Of a DNA stretch of 64,000 bases, positions 45,424 to 56,311 are shown piece by piece. Source of the DNA: Aminobacter sp. AP02 (lineage in GTDB: Bacteria; Pseudomonadota; Alphaproteobacteria; Rhizobiales; Rhizobiaceae); assembly GCF_003148805.1 (NCBI RefSeq), contig NZ_QGGX01000007.1, positions 220,618 through 284,617 on the forward strand, read 5' to 3'. Each line of letters begins with the position of its first letter. Position 1 is the first letter of the stretch. A program made the position numbers and the translations under genes. The notes below the pieces were generated by a model that ran no database searches, was not told the DNA's origin, and worked only from the letters and a program-made list of their open reading frames with translations.

Positions 45424-47415
45424 ATGAACCAGCACACACCGGGCGATCGCAAATTCCGCACCAGCATGCTCGAGGCAAATGACGGTCCCGGTCACAACCC
45501 GACCGACAACCGCACCATGGGCGACATCATCGCCAAGCGCTTCTCCCGCCGCAGCTTCCTCCAGGGTTCGCTTGCCGTCTCGGCCATCGCCGCCACCGTC
45601 AGCCCCATTGCCATCCTGCTCGCCGACGACGCCCGCGCCGCCACGGCATCCGCCTTCGCCTTCGACGAGATCGAGGCCGGCATCGACGACAAGCACCACG
45701 TTGCGCAAGGCTACGACGCCGACATCCTGCTGCGCTGGGGCGATCCTATCTTCGCCGACGCGCCCGAATTCGATCCGGCCAACCAGTCGGCGGAAGCGCA
45801 GGCCAAACAGTTCGGCTACAACAACGACTATGTCGGCTACATCGCGCTAGAAGGTTCGGCCGAGCACGGCCTGCTCGTCGTCAACCACGAATACACCAAC
45901 GATCACCTGATGTTCCCCGGCATCGTCAAGATCGTCGAAGGCAAGATCGACGTAACGCCCGCCGACCAGAAGCGCGTCGACATCGAGATGGCCGCCCATG
46001 GCGGTTCGGTCGTCGAGATCCGCAAGGACGCGGGCAAGTGGCAGGTGGTGCGCGACGGCAAGCTCAACCGCCGCATCACCTCGACGACCGAGATGGAGCT
46101 GACCGGCCCGGCCGCCGGCCACGACCGCCTCAAGACCAACGCTGATGCCACCGGCACCAAGGTGTTCGGTACGCTCAACAACTGCGCCGGCGGCGTGACG
46201 CCCTGGGGCACCTACATCATGGCCGAGGAAAACTTCCACGGCTATTTCGGCGGCGAGCTGCCGGCCGATCACCCAGAAGCCGCCAACTACAAGCGCCTCG
46301 GCGTGCCGGAAGGCACCTATGAGTGGCTGAAGTTCTACGACCGCTTCGACGTCTCCAAGGAGCCGAACGAGCCCAACCGCTTCGGCTGGATCGTCGAGGT
46401 CGACGTCCAGGACCCCAATTCCGTCCCGAAGAAGCGCACCGCCCTTGGCCGCTTCAAGCACGAGGGCGCCGAGTCCATCGTCGCCGCCGACGGCCGCGTC
46501 GTCTTCTATCTCGGCGACGACGAACGCTTCGACTACGTCTACAAGTTCGTGACCGCGGGCAAGTTCAATCCCGACGACCGCGCCGCCAATCTCGACCTGC
46601 TCGACGAAGGCACGCTCTACGTCGCCAAGTTCGCCGAGGACGGCTCGTTCGTTTGGCTGCCGCTGGTCCAGGGCGAGGGCCCGCTGACGGCCGACAACGG
46701 CTTTGCCAGCCAGGCCGACGTCGTCATCGAGGCGCGCCGCGCCGGCGACCTGCTCGGCGCAACCAAGATGGATCGCCCCGAAGACATCCAGCCCAATGCC
46801 GTCAACGGCAAGGTCTATGTCATGCTGACCAACAACTCCAAGCGCAAGGCCGACCAGGTCGACGCCGCCAACCCGCGCGCCGAAAACGCCTTCGGCCACA
46901 TCATCGAGCTGATCGAGGAAGGCGGCGATTTCACCGCCACCAGGGGCAAGTGGGAAGTACTGCTGAAATGCGGTGATCCTTCGGTCGCCGAGGTCGGCGC
47001 CTCGTTCTCGACCTCGACCACGGACAATGGCTGGTTCGGCATGCCCGACAACTGCGCCGTCGATTCGGCCGGCCGCCTGTGGGTCGCCACCGACGGCAAC
47101 TCGCCGAAGGCCACCGGCCGCACCGACGGCCTCTGGGCCGTCGACACCGAGGGCGATGCGCGCGCCACCTCCAAGCTGTTCTTCCGCGTGCCCGTCGGTG
47201 CCGAGATGTGCGGCCCGCTGTTTGCGCCAGATGATCAGACCGCCTTCGTCGCCGTCCAGCATCCGGGCGACGGCGGCGAGGATTGGGAAGGATTTGGCCG
47301 TCCGTCCTACTATGAGGACCTGTCGACCCGTTGGCCCGACTTCAAGCCCAATATGCCTGTGCGTCCGGCCGTCGTTGCGATCACGAAACAGGGCGGCGGC
47401 AAGATCGCCGTCTGA
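45424..47415 (+). CDS. phoX: PhoX family alkaline phosphatase (Tat-exported)
   Basis: A 663-residue secreted phosphatase. The Tat signal is at residues 40-65, with twin-arginine SRRSFLQGSLAVSAIA after a long polar leader. The mature part has the PhoX (DUF839) pattern: LVVNHEYTNDHLMFPG, NCAGGVTPWGTYIMAEENFHGYF, GRFKHEGAESIVAADGRVVFYLGDDERFDYVYKFV, DRPEDIQPN and DNCAVDSAGRLWVATDGN. It releases phosphate from organic esters in the periplasm using calcium and iron. A PHO box lies 60 bp upstream and a clear terminator follows. Confidence 0.94.
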   Translation: MNQHTPGDRKFRTSMLEANDGPGHNPTDNRTMGDIIAKRFSRRSFLQGSLAVSAIAATVSPIAILLADDARAATASAFAFDEIEAGIDDKHHVAQGYDADILLRWGDPIFADAPEFDPANQSAEAQAKQFGYNNDYVGYIALEGSAEHGLLVVNHEYTNDHLMFPGIVKIVEGKIDVTPADQKRVDIEMAAHGGSVVEIRKDAGKWQVVRDGKLNRRITSTTEMELTGPAAGHDRLKTNADATGTKVFGTLNNCAGGVTPWGTYIMAEENFHGYFGGELPADHPEAANYKRLGVPEGTYEWLKFYDRFDVSKEPNEPNRFGWIVEVDVQDPNSVPKKRTALGRFKHEGAESIVAADGRVVFYLGDDERFDYVYKFVTAGKFNPDDRAANLDLLDEGTLYVAKFAEDGSFVWLPLVQGEGPLTADNGFASQADVVIEARRAGDLLGATKMDRPEDIQPNAVNGKVYVMLTNNSKRKADQVDAANPRAENAFGHIIELIEEGGDFTATRGKWEVLLKCGDPSVAEVGASFSTSTTDNGWFGMPDNCAVDSAGRLWVATDGNSPKATGRTDGLWAVDTEGDARATSKLFFRVPVGAEMCGPLFAPDDQTAFVAVQHPGDGGEDWEGFGRPSYYEDLSTRWPDFKPNMPVRPAVVAITKQGGGKIAV

Positions 47416-47438
47416 GCGGTGAAGCTTCGAAACAGGAG

Positions 47439-47463
47439 ACGGCCGCGCTCAGCGGCCGTTTTC
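47439..47463 (+). terminator. Rho-independent terminator of phoX
   Basis: ACGGCCGC-gctca-GCGGCCGT is a perfect 8-bp stem followed by TTTTCATTT, 24 bp after the phoX stop. It overlaps the 3' end of the convergent gene at 47462. Confidence 0.88.
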
Positions 47464-47800
47464 ATTTGCCGGCCAGTGCCGGCCCGAGCGTGATCAGCGC
47501 AACGGCCACTACCGCCAGGCCTACGCCAATGCCCTGGATGCCGCTCAGCTTCTCGCCGAAATAGACGATTGCCACCAGGTTGACCGCGATCAGCTGGATC
47601 ACCGCCGACAGCGAAAACGATACCGACATGCCGAAGTCGCGCACCAGGCGCAGCATGATCAGATTGCCCAGCGAATACAGCACCAGCGTAACCACCAGCT
47701 TGCCGATGGTCGGTTCGATGCCCCAGGTCTTGGCCACCATCGCCGCGATCAGGAAGATGACGGTCGAAAAACCGAGCAACGAAAGGCCAATGACGGACAT
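47462..47800 (-). CDS. Small EamA/SMR-like membrane protein
   Basis: A 112-residue protein with four hydrophobic helices: VIGLSLLGFSTVIFLIAAMVAK, KLVVTLVLYSLGNLIMLRLV, SVSFSLSAVIQLIAVNLVAIVYFGEKL and GVGLAVVAVALITLGPALA. The E-K-L after helix 3 is like EamA/SMR transporters, but the SMR active-site Glu in helix 1 is absent. The start at 47800 has GGAGC upstream. Transport of a small hydrophobic compound is the likely role. Confidence 0.8.
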   Translation of the reverse strand: MSVIGLSLLGFSTVIFLIAAMVAKTWGIEPTIGKLVVTLVLYSLGNLIMLRLVRDFGMSVSFSLSAVIQLIAVNLVAIVYFGEKLSGIQGIGVGLAVVAVALITLGPALAGK

Positions 47801-47865
47801 TTTTTGAAAGCTCCCAGGAAACTGTCCGCGATTTGCGCCAAATGCTCCCCAAGCGTCAAGCGTGC

Positions 47866-48639
47866 CTACGGCTGACGATCGCCGACCGGGATCGTTGAAA
47901 CGATCCGCGCGGAAAGCGCCAGATCGTCGTTGGTCGATTGAATGGCCAGGGATTTGACCGCGAGGTGGGCAAGAACGCGATGGCGCCATTGCTCCACCAG
48001 CCCTGCAAGCTCATCCGTCTCGGCAGGCGTGAGCGACGAGGCGAAATGATAGTAGCCGATCAGGTAGAGCCGGGTTTGCATGGCGCCGCACGCGTCCTGG
48101 ATCAAGGCGAAGATGTCGTTGCCGCCGCGCTGTTCGGGATAGACCGGAAAATAGATCCTGCCGGTGTTGAACTCCCCCAGGAACGGTCCGCCAATCCGTA
48201 CCGAAAACCCTCTTGTCGATCTCAGCACCGTGGCAGCGGCATCCGCGCAACGGCCGAATTCCGGCTCGGCAAGACCGTTGACGATTGTCGCATGAAGCTT
48301 CGATGCGCGCTGCTGCGACAGGGTCCACTCGATCTTGTCGCTGAATGAAAACGCGCGAAGCTCTCTTTCGAACGCTCCAAACACCTCGGACCGGGCAAGT
48401 TCGCCCGCGTCGATCGGCAAGACCAGCGAATGTCGCGCTATCTCATATCTTCCGTCGAGATAATCGGTGCCTTCCTTGCTGGCTATGGCATCGGGATGGC
48501 CCGGCGACACCAGAGGCAGATGCGCGAGCCGATAGGCAGCGTCGAATGTCAGCGCCCCGCCTGGCAAAAAGACCCGGCGCGCAGCCTCATATGCCATCAC
48601 CGTGTCGTCGCAATACTTTGTGTCTGCAGGACCGTCCAT
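47866..48639 (-). CDS. Hypothetical protein, possibly a divergent 2H phosphoesterase
   Basis: A 257-residue cytoplasmic protein I do not recognise firmly. The block SKLHATIVNGL contains a His-Ala-Thr-Ile motif like the first catalytic motif of 2H (LigT/2'-5' RNA ligase-like) phosphoesterases. The following FSVRIGGPFLGEFNTGRIYFPV and, about 40 residues later, GYYHFASSL sit where the second His motif would be, though that one is degenerate. It starts MDGPADTKYCDD; a longer frame is less likely. It lies between a small transporter and a GNAT gene, all on the minus strand. The functional guess is weak. Confidence 0.7.
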   Translation of the reverse strand: MDGPADTKYCDDTVMAYEAARRVFLPGGALTFDAAYRLAHLPLVSPGHPDAIASKEGTDYLDGRYEIARHSLVLPIDAGELARSEVFGAFERELRAFSFSDKIEWTLSQQRASKLHATIVNGLAEPEFGRCADAAATVLRSTRGFSVRIGGPFLGEFNTGRIYFPVYPEQRGGNDIFALIQDACGAMQTRLYLIGYYHFASSLTPAETDELAGLVEQWRHRVLAHLAVKSLAIQSTNDDLALSARIVSTIPVGDRQP

Positions 48640-48678
48640 TTGTTTTCTCGAAGCGCGAGCGGATCTAGCCAATGCGGC

Positions 48679-49275
48679 TCACGGCTTCACCATCAGCACC
48701 CAGTTCTCGCCCGGATTGTCCCAGCCTTCCTTGACCATCGGCCGTGTCGCCACCACCCGGTAGCCGGCATTGTCGTAGAGATGGCGGGCCGTCGCATTGG
48801 CGTCCGACACGATCAGGCTGGTTCCGGTGCAGCCGGTCGCCTCCGCGATCACGTCGGCCATGGCGAGCAGCCTGGAGCCGAAGCCCCGGCCGCGCGCTTC
48901 GGGCACCGTCGCCACGACGTTGACATACCAGCTGCCGGTCGCCATCGCCTCCAGCTCGTTCATCGGCACGAACATCGCCGGCGTGTCGGGGTCGGCGGGT
49001 GCCGGCACGATGGGATAGCCGATCAGGCAGGCCAGCACCTTGCCGTGCTCCAGGACCACCGCATTGCGGTAGGAAAAGCTGCCTGCTTCGCGCTGCGCCC
49101 GCTGGCGCCCCACTTCCCATGGGTCGCCGCCATCGGCCATCTTGGTCCAGAGATACAACGGCAGGCCATGGCCGGCCATGTTGACCAGCTTGGCAAGTAC
49201 GGTCGCATCGTCCTTGGTGGCCGGACGCGCTTCGGCGACCCAGCCCTCGTCGCTATGCTCAGCCTTTTCGGCCAT
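48679..49275 (-). CDS. GNAT family N-acetyltransferase
   Basis: A 198-residue acetyltransferase. The acetyl-CoA motif is SWYVNVVATVPEARGRGFGSRLLAMADVIA (R-G-R-G-F-G), followed by LIVSDANATARHLYDNAGYRVV. The ATG at 49275 is chosen because GGGAGAAG lies 6 bp upstream; ATG 49290 has no such site. The substrate is unknown. It ends 39 bp before the hypothetical gene at 48639 on the same strand. Confidence 0.88.
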   Translation of the reverse strand: MAEKAEHSDEGWVAEARPATKDDATVLAKLVNMAGHGLPLYLWTKMADGGDPWEVGRQRAQREAGSFSYRNAVVLEHGKVLACLIGYPIVPAPADPDTPAMFVPMNELEAMATGSWYVNVVATVPEARGRGFGSRLLAMADVIAEATGCTGTSLIVSDANATARHLYDNAGYRVVATRPMVKEGWDNPGENWVLMVKP

Positions 49276-49559
49276 GACCGCTTCTCCCATGCCAGCCACC
49301 CCTGGAGCCCGTGCCTCCGCTGGCAGACATATAGGAGCGCGCGCCAACACCCCAGTCAACCGCCTCTTTCGGCAGGCATCCTGGCTGGCGGCACGCCCGT
49401 TTGGCATCGAGGCAGGTCGCCGAAAAGTTGTGTTTTTAAACTTGATATTTTTAGTCCAGTTTTGTATTGGCTCGTCCTGGGTGGCGGGTTAGGCTCACCA
49501 TGGCCGCGCATCGAAACATGCGTGGCCATGGTCGGGAATGGAAACAGGAGGCGAACCAA

Positions 49560-49910
49560 ATGATTCATGTCGCTCCCATCGCAGGTTTTGCTGAGCACCA
49601 GCAAGCGGACGCCGGCCGCTATCTCGCGCTTCTTGGCCGTGTCGAGGCGCTGTGCCGGCAGGTCGACAGCGCTCGCCAGACCGCCAATGACAGCCTTGGC
49701 CGGCTCAACGCGCTCCCCCAGCCCGAGGTCGGCGACAGCTCCATGCTTGTCGCCTTGCTCGATATCCACCGGCGCGACCGGGAGGCCCTGTTCGAGGCGA
49801 TGCGCCAACTCGAGTCGGCACGCGAAGCCTTGCGGGCCGCTGCCTCGACGATCGCTCCTTCGAGTGTTGCCCCGCTGCATGAGGACATGCAGCAACTCAA
49901 CCGCCGATAA
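49560..49910 (+). CDS. Hypothetical helical protein
   Basis: A 116-residue protein, mostly helical: GRYLALLGRVEALCRQVDSARQTANDSLGRLNALPQP, then MLVALLDIHRRDREALFEAMRQLESAREALRAAA, which reads like a coiled-coil hairpin. An excellent ribosome site (CAGGAGGCG) fixes the start at 49560. No family is recognised. It is followed after 44 bp by another hypothetical gene, probably in the same operon. Confidence 0.72.
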   Translation: MIHVAPIAGFAEHQQADAGRYLALLGRVEALCRQVDSARQTANDSLGRLNALPQPEVGDSSMLVALLDIHRRDREALFEAMRQLESAREALRAAASTIAPSSVAPLHEDMQQLNRR

Positions 49911-49954
49911 CTTGCAGCCCATTGAGGCGCCAAAAATTGATCTGGAGACTTCCG

Positions 49955-50272
49955 TTGGCACATGCGATTGAAGATGAACGGCGTCACGAGGAAGCGCAGG
50001 CGCATATCCGCGCGACGATCATGAACGAATTCTGCGAGGTCATGCGCAAGACAGGCCTGCCGCCGATGGTCGTGATGCGCCTCGCCGCCCAGGCGGTGGG
50101 CTCGGTCTATCGCGAGACCGCCGATGCCCATTCGGGCCCTGGCGCCTGTGCCTGCGGCTGGTGCCCGCGCCAGGAGTCAGACGTCGACATGCTGTGTTCG
50201 GCGCTGCTCGCCGCCTGCGGCCGTCGCTCAAGCCGCAATCTGCATCTGATGCCGATTGCCGGCACGGCCTGA
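49955..50272 (+). CDS. Hypothetical protein with a Cys-rich segment
   Basis: A 105-residue protein starting with TTG at 49955 (GGAGAC 5 bp upstream): MAHAIEDERRHEEAQAHIRA. It has a helical N-terminal half (MNEFCEVMRKTGLPPMVVMRLAAQAVGSVYRETADAH) and a GACACGWCPRQESDVDML segment with three cysteines in a C-x-C-x-x-C pattern that could bind metal. Not recognised further. It probably shares a transcript with the gene at 49560. Confidence 0.68.
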   Translation: MAHAIEDERRHEEAQAHIRATIMNEFCEVMRKTGLPPMVVMRLAAQAVGSVYRETADAHSGPGACACGWCPRQESDVDMLCSALLAACGRRSSRNLHLMPIAGTA

Positions 50273-50319
50273 CCGCGGCCCGCCCGACCGAGCGGAGGGG
50301 CCGCGGGAACAGCTTTGCT

Positions 50320-51261
50320 TCAGGCCGGCAGGCAGGCCTCGCAGATCGCCGCGACGTGGCGATGGTCGGTGCCGCAGCAGCCGCCAAGGATGCGCATGGT
50401 CGGAAACGATGCCGTCAGCGCACTGTAGTGCCGTCCGAGATCGGCCGGGTCGCCAGCGTCCAGCGTTTCTGAGTTGTCGAGTTCGGCATGGCTCTTGGTC
50501 GAGGCGTTCGCCTTCACGCCGCGCACGCGCTCCAGCCATGGCTCTCCGGCCGCCAGTGCCGAGGCGAAATGGCTCGGATGGGCGCAGTTGATCATGTAGT
50601 AAAGCGGATAGGCCCCGGTCTCGCTGTCGGTGGTCTCGATCGCTTCCTGCAGCGTTCGCCCGGTCACCAGTCTGCCGTCCGTCTCCACCGTGAACGAGAT
50701 CATGCAAGGCATGCCGAGTGTCTTGGCTGCACGGACGATGCCGATCGCCTCGTCGATGTTGTTCATCGTGTAGGCCGCCACCATATCGGCGCCTGCCTCC
50801 TCAAAGGTGGCGATCTGGGCGGCGTGGTAGGCCTCGTATGCGGCGGCATTCATGTTGCCGGCCTTGTAGCCGTCGCCGCGCGGACCGATGGCGCCGCTCA
50901 CCACCAGTGGCGTTTCAGGCGTCTCCCATATGTCGCGCAGCTCTTCGAGCAAGCGGATCGAGCTTGTGTTGACCGCCTCCAGGGCCTCGCTGTCGTAGCC
51001 AAGCTTTTTGCCCCAGTCCGGATTGGCGCGCCACGTCGCGCTGTCGAGCACGAAACCGGTGCGGCGCCGGCGGGCGATGTCGAGATATCTTTCGTAGTAT
51101 CCCTTCAGCCGCTGTCGGCCCTCGGCCGTGTCGAGCAGCACGAACGAAGCGAAATGCGGCAGCTCGACACCGTCGTGAAAGATCAGTGTTGTTTCCATGC
51201 CGCCGTCACTGAGGAACAGGCCGCCATTCATCTGCGGCAGGTTGTTGCGATACTTGGCCAT
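50320..51261 (-). CDS. Homocysteine S-methyltransferase family protein
   Basis: A 313-residue zinc-dependent methyltransferase (S-methyl-transferase, Pfam type). The first block is FLSDGGMETTLIFHDGVELPHFASFVLL, the middle has GAIGPRGDGYKAG and SFTVETDGRL, then INCAHPSHF with the zinc Cys, and RILGGCCGTDHRHVAAI provides the other two zinc cysteines. It probably transfers a methyl group from S-methylmethionine or a betaine to homocysteine. The start at 51261 has GGAGAATG upstream. It is divergent from a TetR gene. Confidence 0.91.
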   Translation of the reverse strand: MAKYRNNLPQMNGGLFLSDGGMETTLIFHDGVELPHFASFVLLDTAEGRQRLKGYYERYLDIARRRRTGFVLDSATWRANPDWGKKLGYDSEALEAVNTSSIRLLEELRDIWETPETPLVVSGAIGPRGDGYKAGNMNAAAYEAYHAAQIATFEEAGADMVAAYTMNNIDEAIGIVRAAKTLGMPCMISFTVETDGRLVTGRTLQEAIETTDSETGAYPLYYMINCAHPSHFASALAAGEPWLERVRGVKANASTKSHAELDNSETLDAGDPADLGRHYSALTASFPTMRILGGCCGTDHRHVAAICEACLPA

Positions 51262-51461
51262 GACATTCTCCAACAAGCTCCCGTCCTGCCGCACGGCCCG
51301 GCATCGGGAATGCCGTGTTTTTGCCTCAAGCCGGCGATCGAGACTAGAAATCTCGCGGTCCGGTCGTGGTGGCGCCGCAAATTATGCCGAAACGTCAATG
51401 GGTTGGCCCGCCGTGTGGCGGCATATGCATTCTTGGTGATATTGTCAGGGTGCCGAAAACC

Positions 51462-51474
51462 GTACTTCAAGTAC
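51462..51474. promoter_or_regulatory. Palindrome before the TetR gene
   Basis: GTACTT-C-AAGTAC is a perfect 13-bp palindrome ending 19 bp before the TetR start. It is a plausible autoregulatory operator, and could also affect the divergent methyltransferase. Confidence 0.55.
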
Positions 51475-51493
51475 AGTGTTTTGGAGGTCGGAC

Positions 51494-52141
51494 ATGGGCA
51501 AGGGCCTGGAAACCCGTGAGCGCATTCTCGCGATAGCCGAGGCGTCGGTGCTCGCCAAGGGTTTCGGCGCCACCTCCATCGACGAGATCATCGCCGATGC
51601 CGGCATTACCAAGAGCGGCTTTTTCTATCATTTCAAGGATAAGAACGAACTCGCCCGCGCCATGCTGTTGCGCTACGTCCGTTCCAACAACCACCTTTTT
51701 GACGATGTCTTTGGCCGCGGCACGCAGCTGTCCGACGACCCGCTGCAGGCTTTCCTCATCGGCCTCAAGCTGCTGGCCGAGGTCATGGCCGACCTGCCCA
51801 ATGGCCATCCCGGCTGCCTCATCGCCTCGGTCTGCTACCAGGAGCGCATGTTCGACCGCGAGGTCCGCGCCATCGCTGCAAACTCGGTCCAGGGCTGGAA
51901 CGCCCGCTTCCGCGCCACGCTCGACGAGATCGCCAAAGTCCATCCGCCGCACGAGGCGGTCGATCTCGACACCGTCGCCGACATGATGTCGTGCATCGTC
52001 GATGGCGGCATCATCATGTCCAAGCTGATGGATGACCCGCGCCGGCTCGAGAAGCAGGTGCTGGCCTTCCGCGCCTTCGTCAAGATGCTGTTTGCGCCCG
52101 CGCCAGCCAGCCGGCCGGCCCACGCCGTCTCCGCCGCTTGA
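51494..52141 (+). CDS. TetR family transcriptional regulator
   Basis: A 215-residue TetR repressor. The helix-turn-helix is RERILAIAEASVLAKGFGATSIDEIIADAGITKSGFFYHFKDKNELARAML. The ligand-binding domain has GHPGCLIASVCYQERMF and VDLDTVADMMSCIVDGGIIMSKLM, as in AcrR/NemR-like proteins. GGAGG precedes the ATG. Targets are unknown; the adjacent palindrome suggests autoregulation. lepA follows 60 bp downstream on the same strand. Confidence 0.9.
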   Translation: MGKGLETRERILAIAEASVLAKGFGATSIDEIIADAGITKSGFFYHFKDKNELARAMLLRYVRSNNHLFDDVFGRGTQLSDDPLQAFLIGLKLLAEVMADLPNGHPGCLIASVCYQERMFDREVRAIAANSVQGWNARFRATLDEIAKVHPPHEAVDLDTVADMMSCIVDGGIIMSKLMDDPRRLEKQVLAFRAFVKMLFAPAPASRPAHAVSAA

Positions 52142-52201
52142 GCCGCTACCGCAGCAAAAGCCGCGCTTGTGAAGCCTTTCCGCCCCTGCTAAAGCGCGCG
52201 C

Positions 52202-54010
<1,809 letters not shown>

Positions 54011-54018
54011 TCTGCCTT

Positions 54019-54112
54019 TTTCCTTCTCCCCTCCTGAGCCGCGAGCCTGCCGAGCGGTCGAAGGGGCGGGGAGAAGGTGGCGGGGGCGAGGGCCGGATGA
54101 GGGGCGGCGCCA
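54019..54112. repeat. Dispersed palindrome after lepA
   Basis: CCTTCTCCCCTCCTGAGCCG... and ...CGGGGAGAAGG, then GGATGAGGGGCGGC at the right end, the tail shared with the repeat at 22385-22513. It carries an inserted 'CCTGAGC..G...GGTCGAAGGGG' segment also seen at 56312. The remaining 200 bp to the next gene hold nothing I can name. Confidence 0.85.
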
Positions 54113-54317
54113 AGCTTGCCGGCTTCGTCCAGGCATCAATGGCGCGCGCCGAAAGGCGGGCCACCCCACCTCATTCCACAGTCATCCCGCAATGCAAACT
54201 CGTATTGCACTGCAGCGTCGAATTATTCGCCGCGGCATAGTCTTCGACTGTTCTGTCGATTTACTGACACAGTGAAGATGGCTAGCCTTCCCCTCGCATT
54301 CTGCCAGGGGAATCATC

Positions 54318-56291
54318 ATGAACTGGACTGAAAAGGACAAGAAGCTGGGTATGGATCGCGCCATATCCAGGCGCGATTTCATGGACGGCGTGGCGATGGC
54401 GATCGGCGGCGCGGTTGCCTTGCGCGCCATGGGCCCCGGCCGGGCGCATGCGCAATCCGCCCCCGTTGCCTACCCGCCCGCAGCAAGCGGCCTGCAGGGC
54501 CAGACCGACACTGCCCAAAACGTCATGCACGCCGTCCGCGACGGCACCTACTGGTCCGACGCCGGGCCGGTCACCGCGAGCGCCGAGAGCTACGACCTCG
54601 TCGTCGTCGGTGCCGGCATTTCGGGTCTTGCGGCCGCCCACACCTTCCGCAAGCAGGCCGGCGCCGACAAGCGTGTGCTGATCGTCGATCCGCTCGAGGA
54701 CTTCGGCGGCCACGCCAAGCGCAACGAATTCACCGCCTCGAACGGCGCCAAGCTCATCGGTTATGGCGGCAGCCAGTCGATGCAGACGCCGAGCTTCTTC
54801 AGCCCCGCCGTCAACGCGCTGCTCACCGACATCGGCATCGATCCCAAGCGCTTCGAGACCTTCTACGACCAGAAATGGTCCGAGGATCGTGGCCTTGCGG
54901 GCGCCATCTTCTTCTCCAAGGAGCAGTGGGGCGAGGACAGGCTGGTCATCCGCTCGGGCAAGCCGTCCGAGTGGGTGGCCAAAACGCCGCTCAACGACAA
55001 GGCCAAGGCCGACCTGATCCAGCTCATGGAAGCGCCCGGCGACTATCTGCCCGGCCTGACCAGCGAGCAGCGCCTGGAGAAGCTCGCCGAGATCACCTAC
55101 AAGTCGTTCCTGCTCGACCACGCCAAGGTCGATCCCCAGCTGGTCGACTATTTCGCCACCTCCACGGCGGGTTATTTCGGCGTCGGCATCGACGCGGCCA
55201 GCGCGCTCGACGCCCGCGCCAACGGCAATCCCGGCTTCGACGCAATGGACCTCGGCGAGGACGTGTCGAAATACAACAGCCCCTCGGGCCGTCTCGCCTT
55301 CACCGACCCGGACGACTACATCTACCATTTCCCCGACGGCAATGCCGGCATCGCCCGCGCCCTGGTGCGCGCTTTGGTGCCGGCAGCACTCGCCGGCTCG
55401 ACGATGGAACAGCTTGTCACCGAAAAGGTCGACTATTCGGCGCTCGACAAGCCCGAAAGCCCGGTCCGCATCCGGCTCAACGCGACAGTCGTCAAGGTCG
55501 CCCATGACGGCGCTCCCGATGCCGCCAAATCGGTCACCGTCACCTACGCCGACAAGGACGGCAAGCCGGTCAGCGTCAAGGCAGGTAACGTCGTGCTCGC
55601 CTGCTGGCACCGCGTCATCCCCTACCTCACCGACGAGCTCGGCCCCGACCAGGTCACCGCCCTCAACGACCAGCAGAAGGTGCCGCTGATCTACACCAAC
55701 GTGCAGCTGCGCAACTGGCAGGCCTTCGACAAGCTCAAGATCGACGGTTTTCGCGCGCGCGGCGATTTCTGGTCCGGCGCCGAGATCGATTTTCCTGTCT
55801 CGATGGGCGACTACAAATTCGCCGACAAGCCGGGCGATCCCGTCATCCTGCACCTCTCCAAGGTGATGACCAGCCCCGGCCTCGCCCCACGCGAGCAGGC
55901 GCTCGCCGGCCGCCGCGCCCTGATGACGCTGAGCTTCGAGGAGATGGAGCGCTCGATCCGCGACCTGCTCGGCCGCGCTTTGTCAGGCGGCGGCTTCGAC
56001 CCCGCCCGCGACATCGAGGCCATCACCTGCAATCGCTGGTCGCACGGCTACGCCTACGAATACATGCGCCCTGGCGACGCCTTCTGGCCCGACGGCCCGC
56101 TGCCCATCGAAGCCGCCCGCAAGCCCTGGGGCCGCATCGCAATCGCCAACGCCGACAGCGGCGCCTACGCCTACGCCAACTCGGCCATAGACCAGGGCGT
56201 GCGTGCTGTGCGCGATTTGCTCGGAACGCCTGAGGGAGCGCCTGACCATGCACGCTTCCCGGGGCCGCCGGCGGAGAAGATCGGGTTGTAA
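54318..56291 (+). CDS. Tat-exported FAD-dependent oxidoreductase (spermidine dehydrogenase-like)
   Basis: A 657-residue flavoprotein. A Tat signal occupies residues 15-50 (ISRRDFMDGVAMAIGGAVALRAMG, ending AHAQSA), so it acts in the periplasm. The FAD-binding Rossmann motif is YDLVVVGAGISGLAAAHTFRKQAG, followed by EDFGGHAKRNEF. The length and layout fit spermidine dehydrogenase-like and NAD(P)-binding 'DUF' oxidoreductases. The C-terminal CNRWSHGYAYEYMRPGD and RIAIANADSGAYAYANSAIDQG segments close the FAD site. It likely oxidises polyamines or related amines. A repeat lies 20 bp downstream, then the AT-rich island. Confidence 0.87.
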   Translation: MNWTEKDKKLGMDRAISRRDFMDGVAMAIGGAVALRAMGPGRAHAQSAPVAYPPAASGLQGQTDTAQNVMHAVRDGTYWSDAGPVTASAESYDLVVVGAGISGLAAAHTFRKQAGADKRVLIVDPLEDFGGHAKRNEFTASNGAKLIGYGGSQSMQTPSFFSPAVNALLTDIGIDPKRFETFYDQKWSEDRGLAGAIFFSKEQWGEDRLVIRSGKPSEWVAKTPLNDKAKADLIQLMEAPGDYLPGLTSEQRLEKLAEITYKSFLLDHAKVDPQLVDYFATSTAGYFGVGIDAASALDARANGNPGFDAMDLGEDVSKYNSPSGRLAFTDPDDYIYHFPDGNAGIARALVRALVPAALAGSTMEQLVTEKVDYSALDKPESPVRIRLNATVVKVAHDGAPDAAKSVTVTYADKDGKPVSVKAGNVVLACWHRVIPYLTDELGPDQVTALNDQQKVPLIYTNVQLRNWQAFDKLKIDGFRARGDFWSGAEIDFPVSMGDYKFADKPGDPVILHLSKVMTSPGLAPREQALAGRRALMTLSFEEMERSIRDLLGRALSGGGFDPARDIEAITCNRWSHGYAYEYMRPGDAFWPDGPLPIEAARKPWGRIAIANADSGAYAYANSAIDQGVRAVRDLLGTPEGAPDHARFPGPPAEKIGL

Positions 56292-56311
56292 GGGCGCATC
56301 AGGCGCACGCT

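Noticed and set aside
49922..50272. ATG-like start at 49922 for the Cys-rich hypothetical gene
   Set aside because: The extra 11 residues (MRRQKLIWRLP) have no ribosome site, while the TTG at 49955 has GGAGAC at proper spacing.
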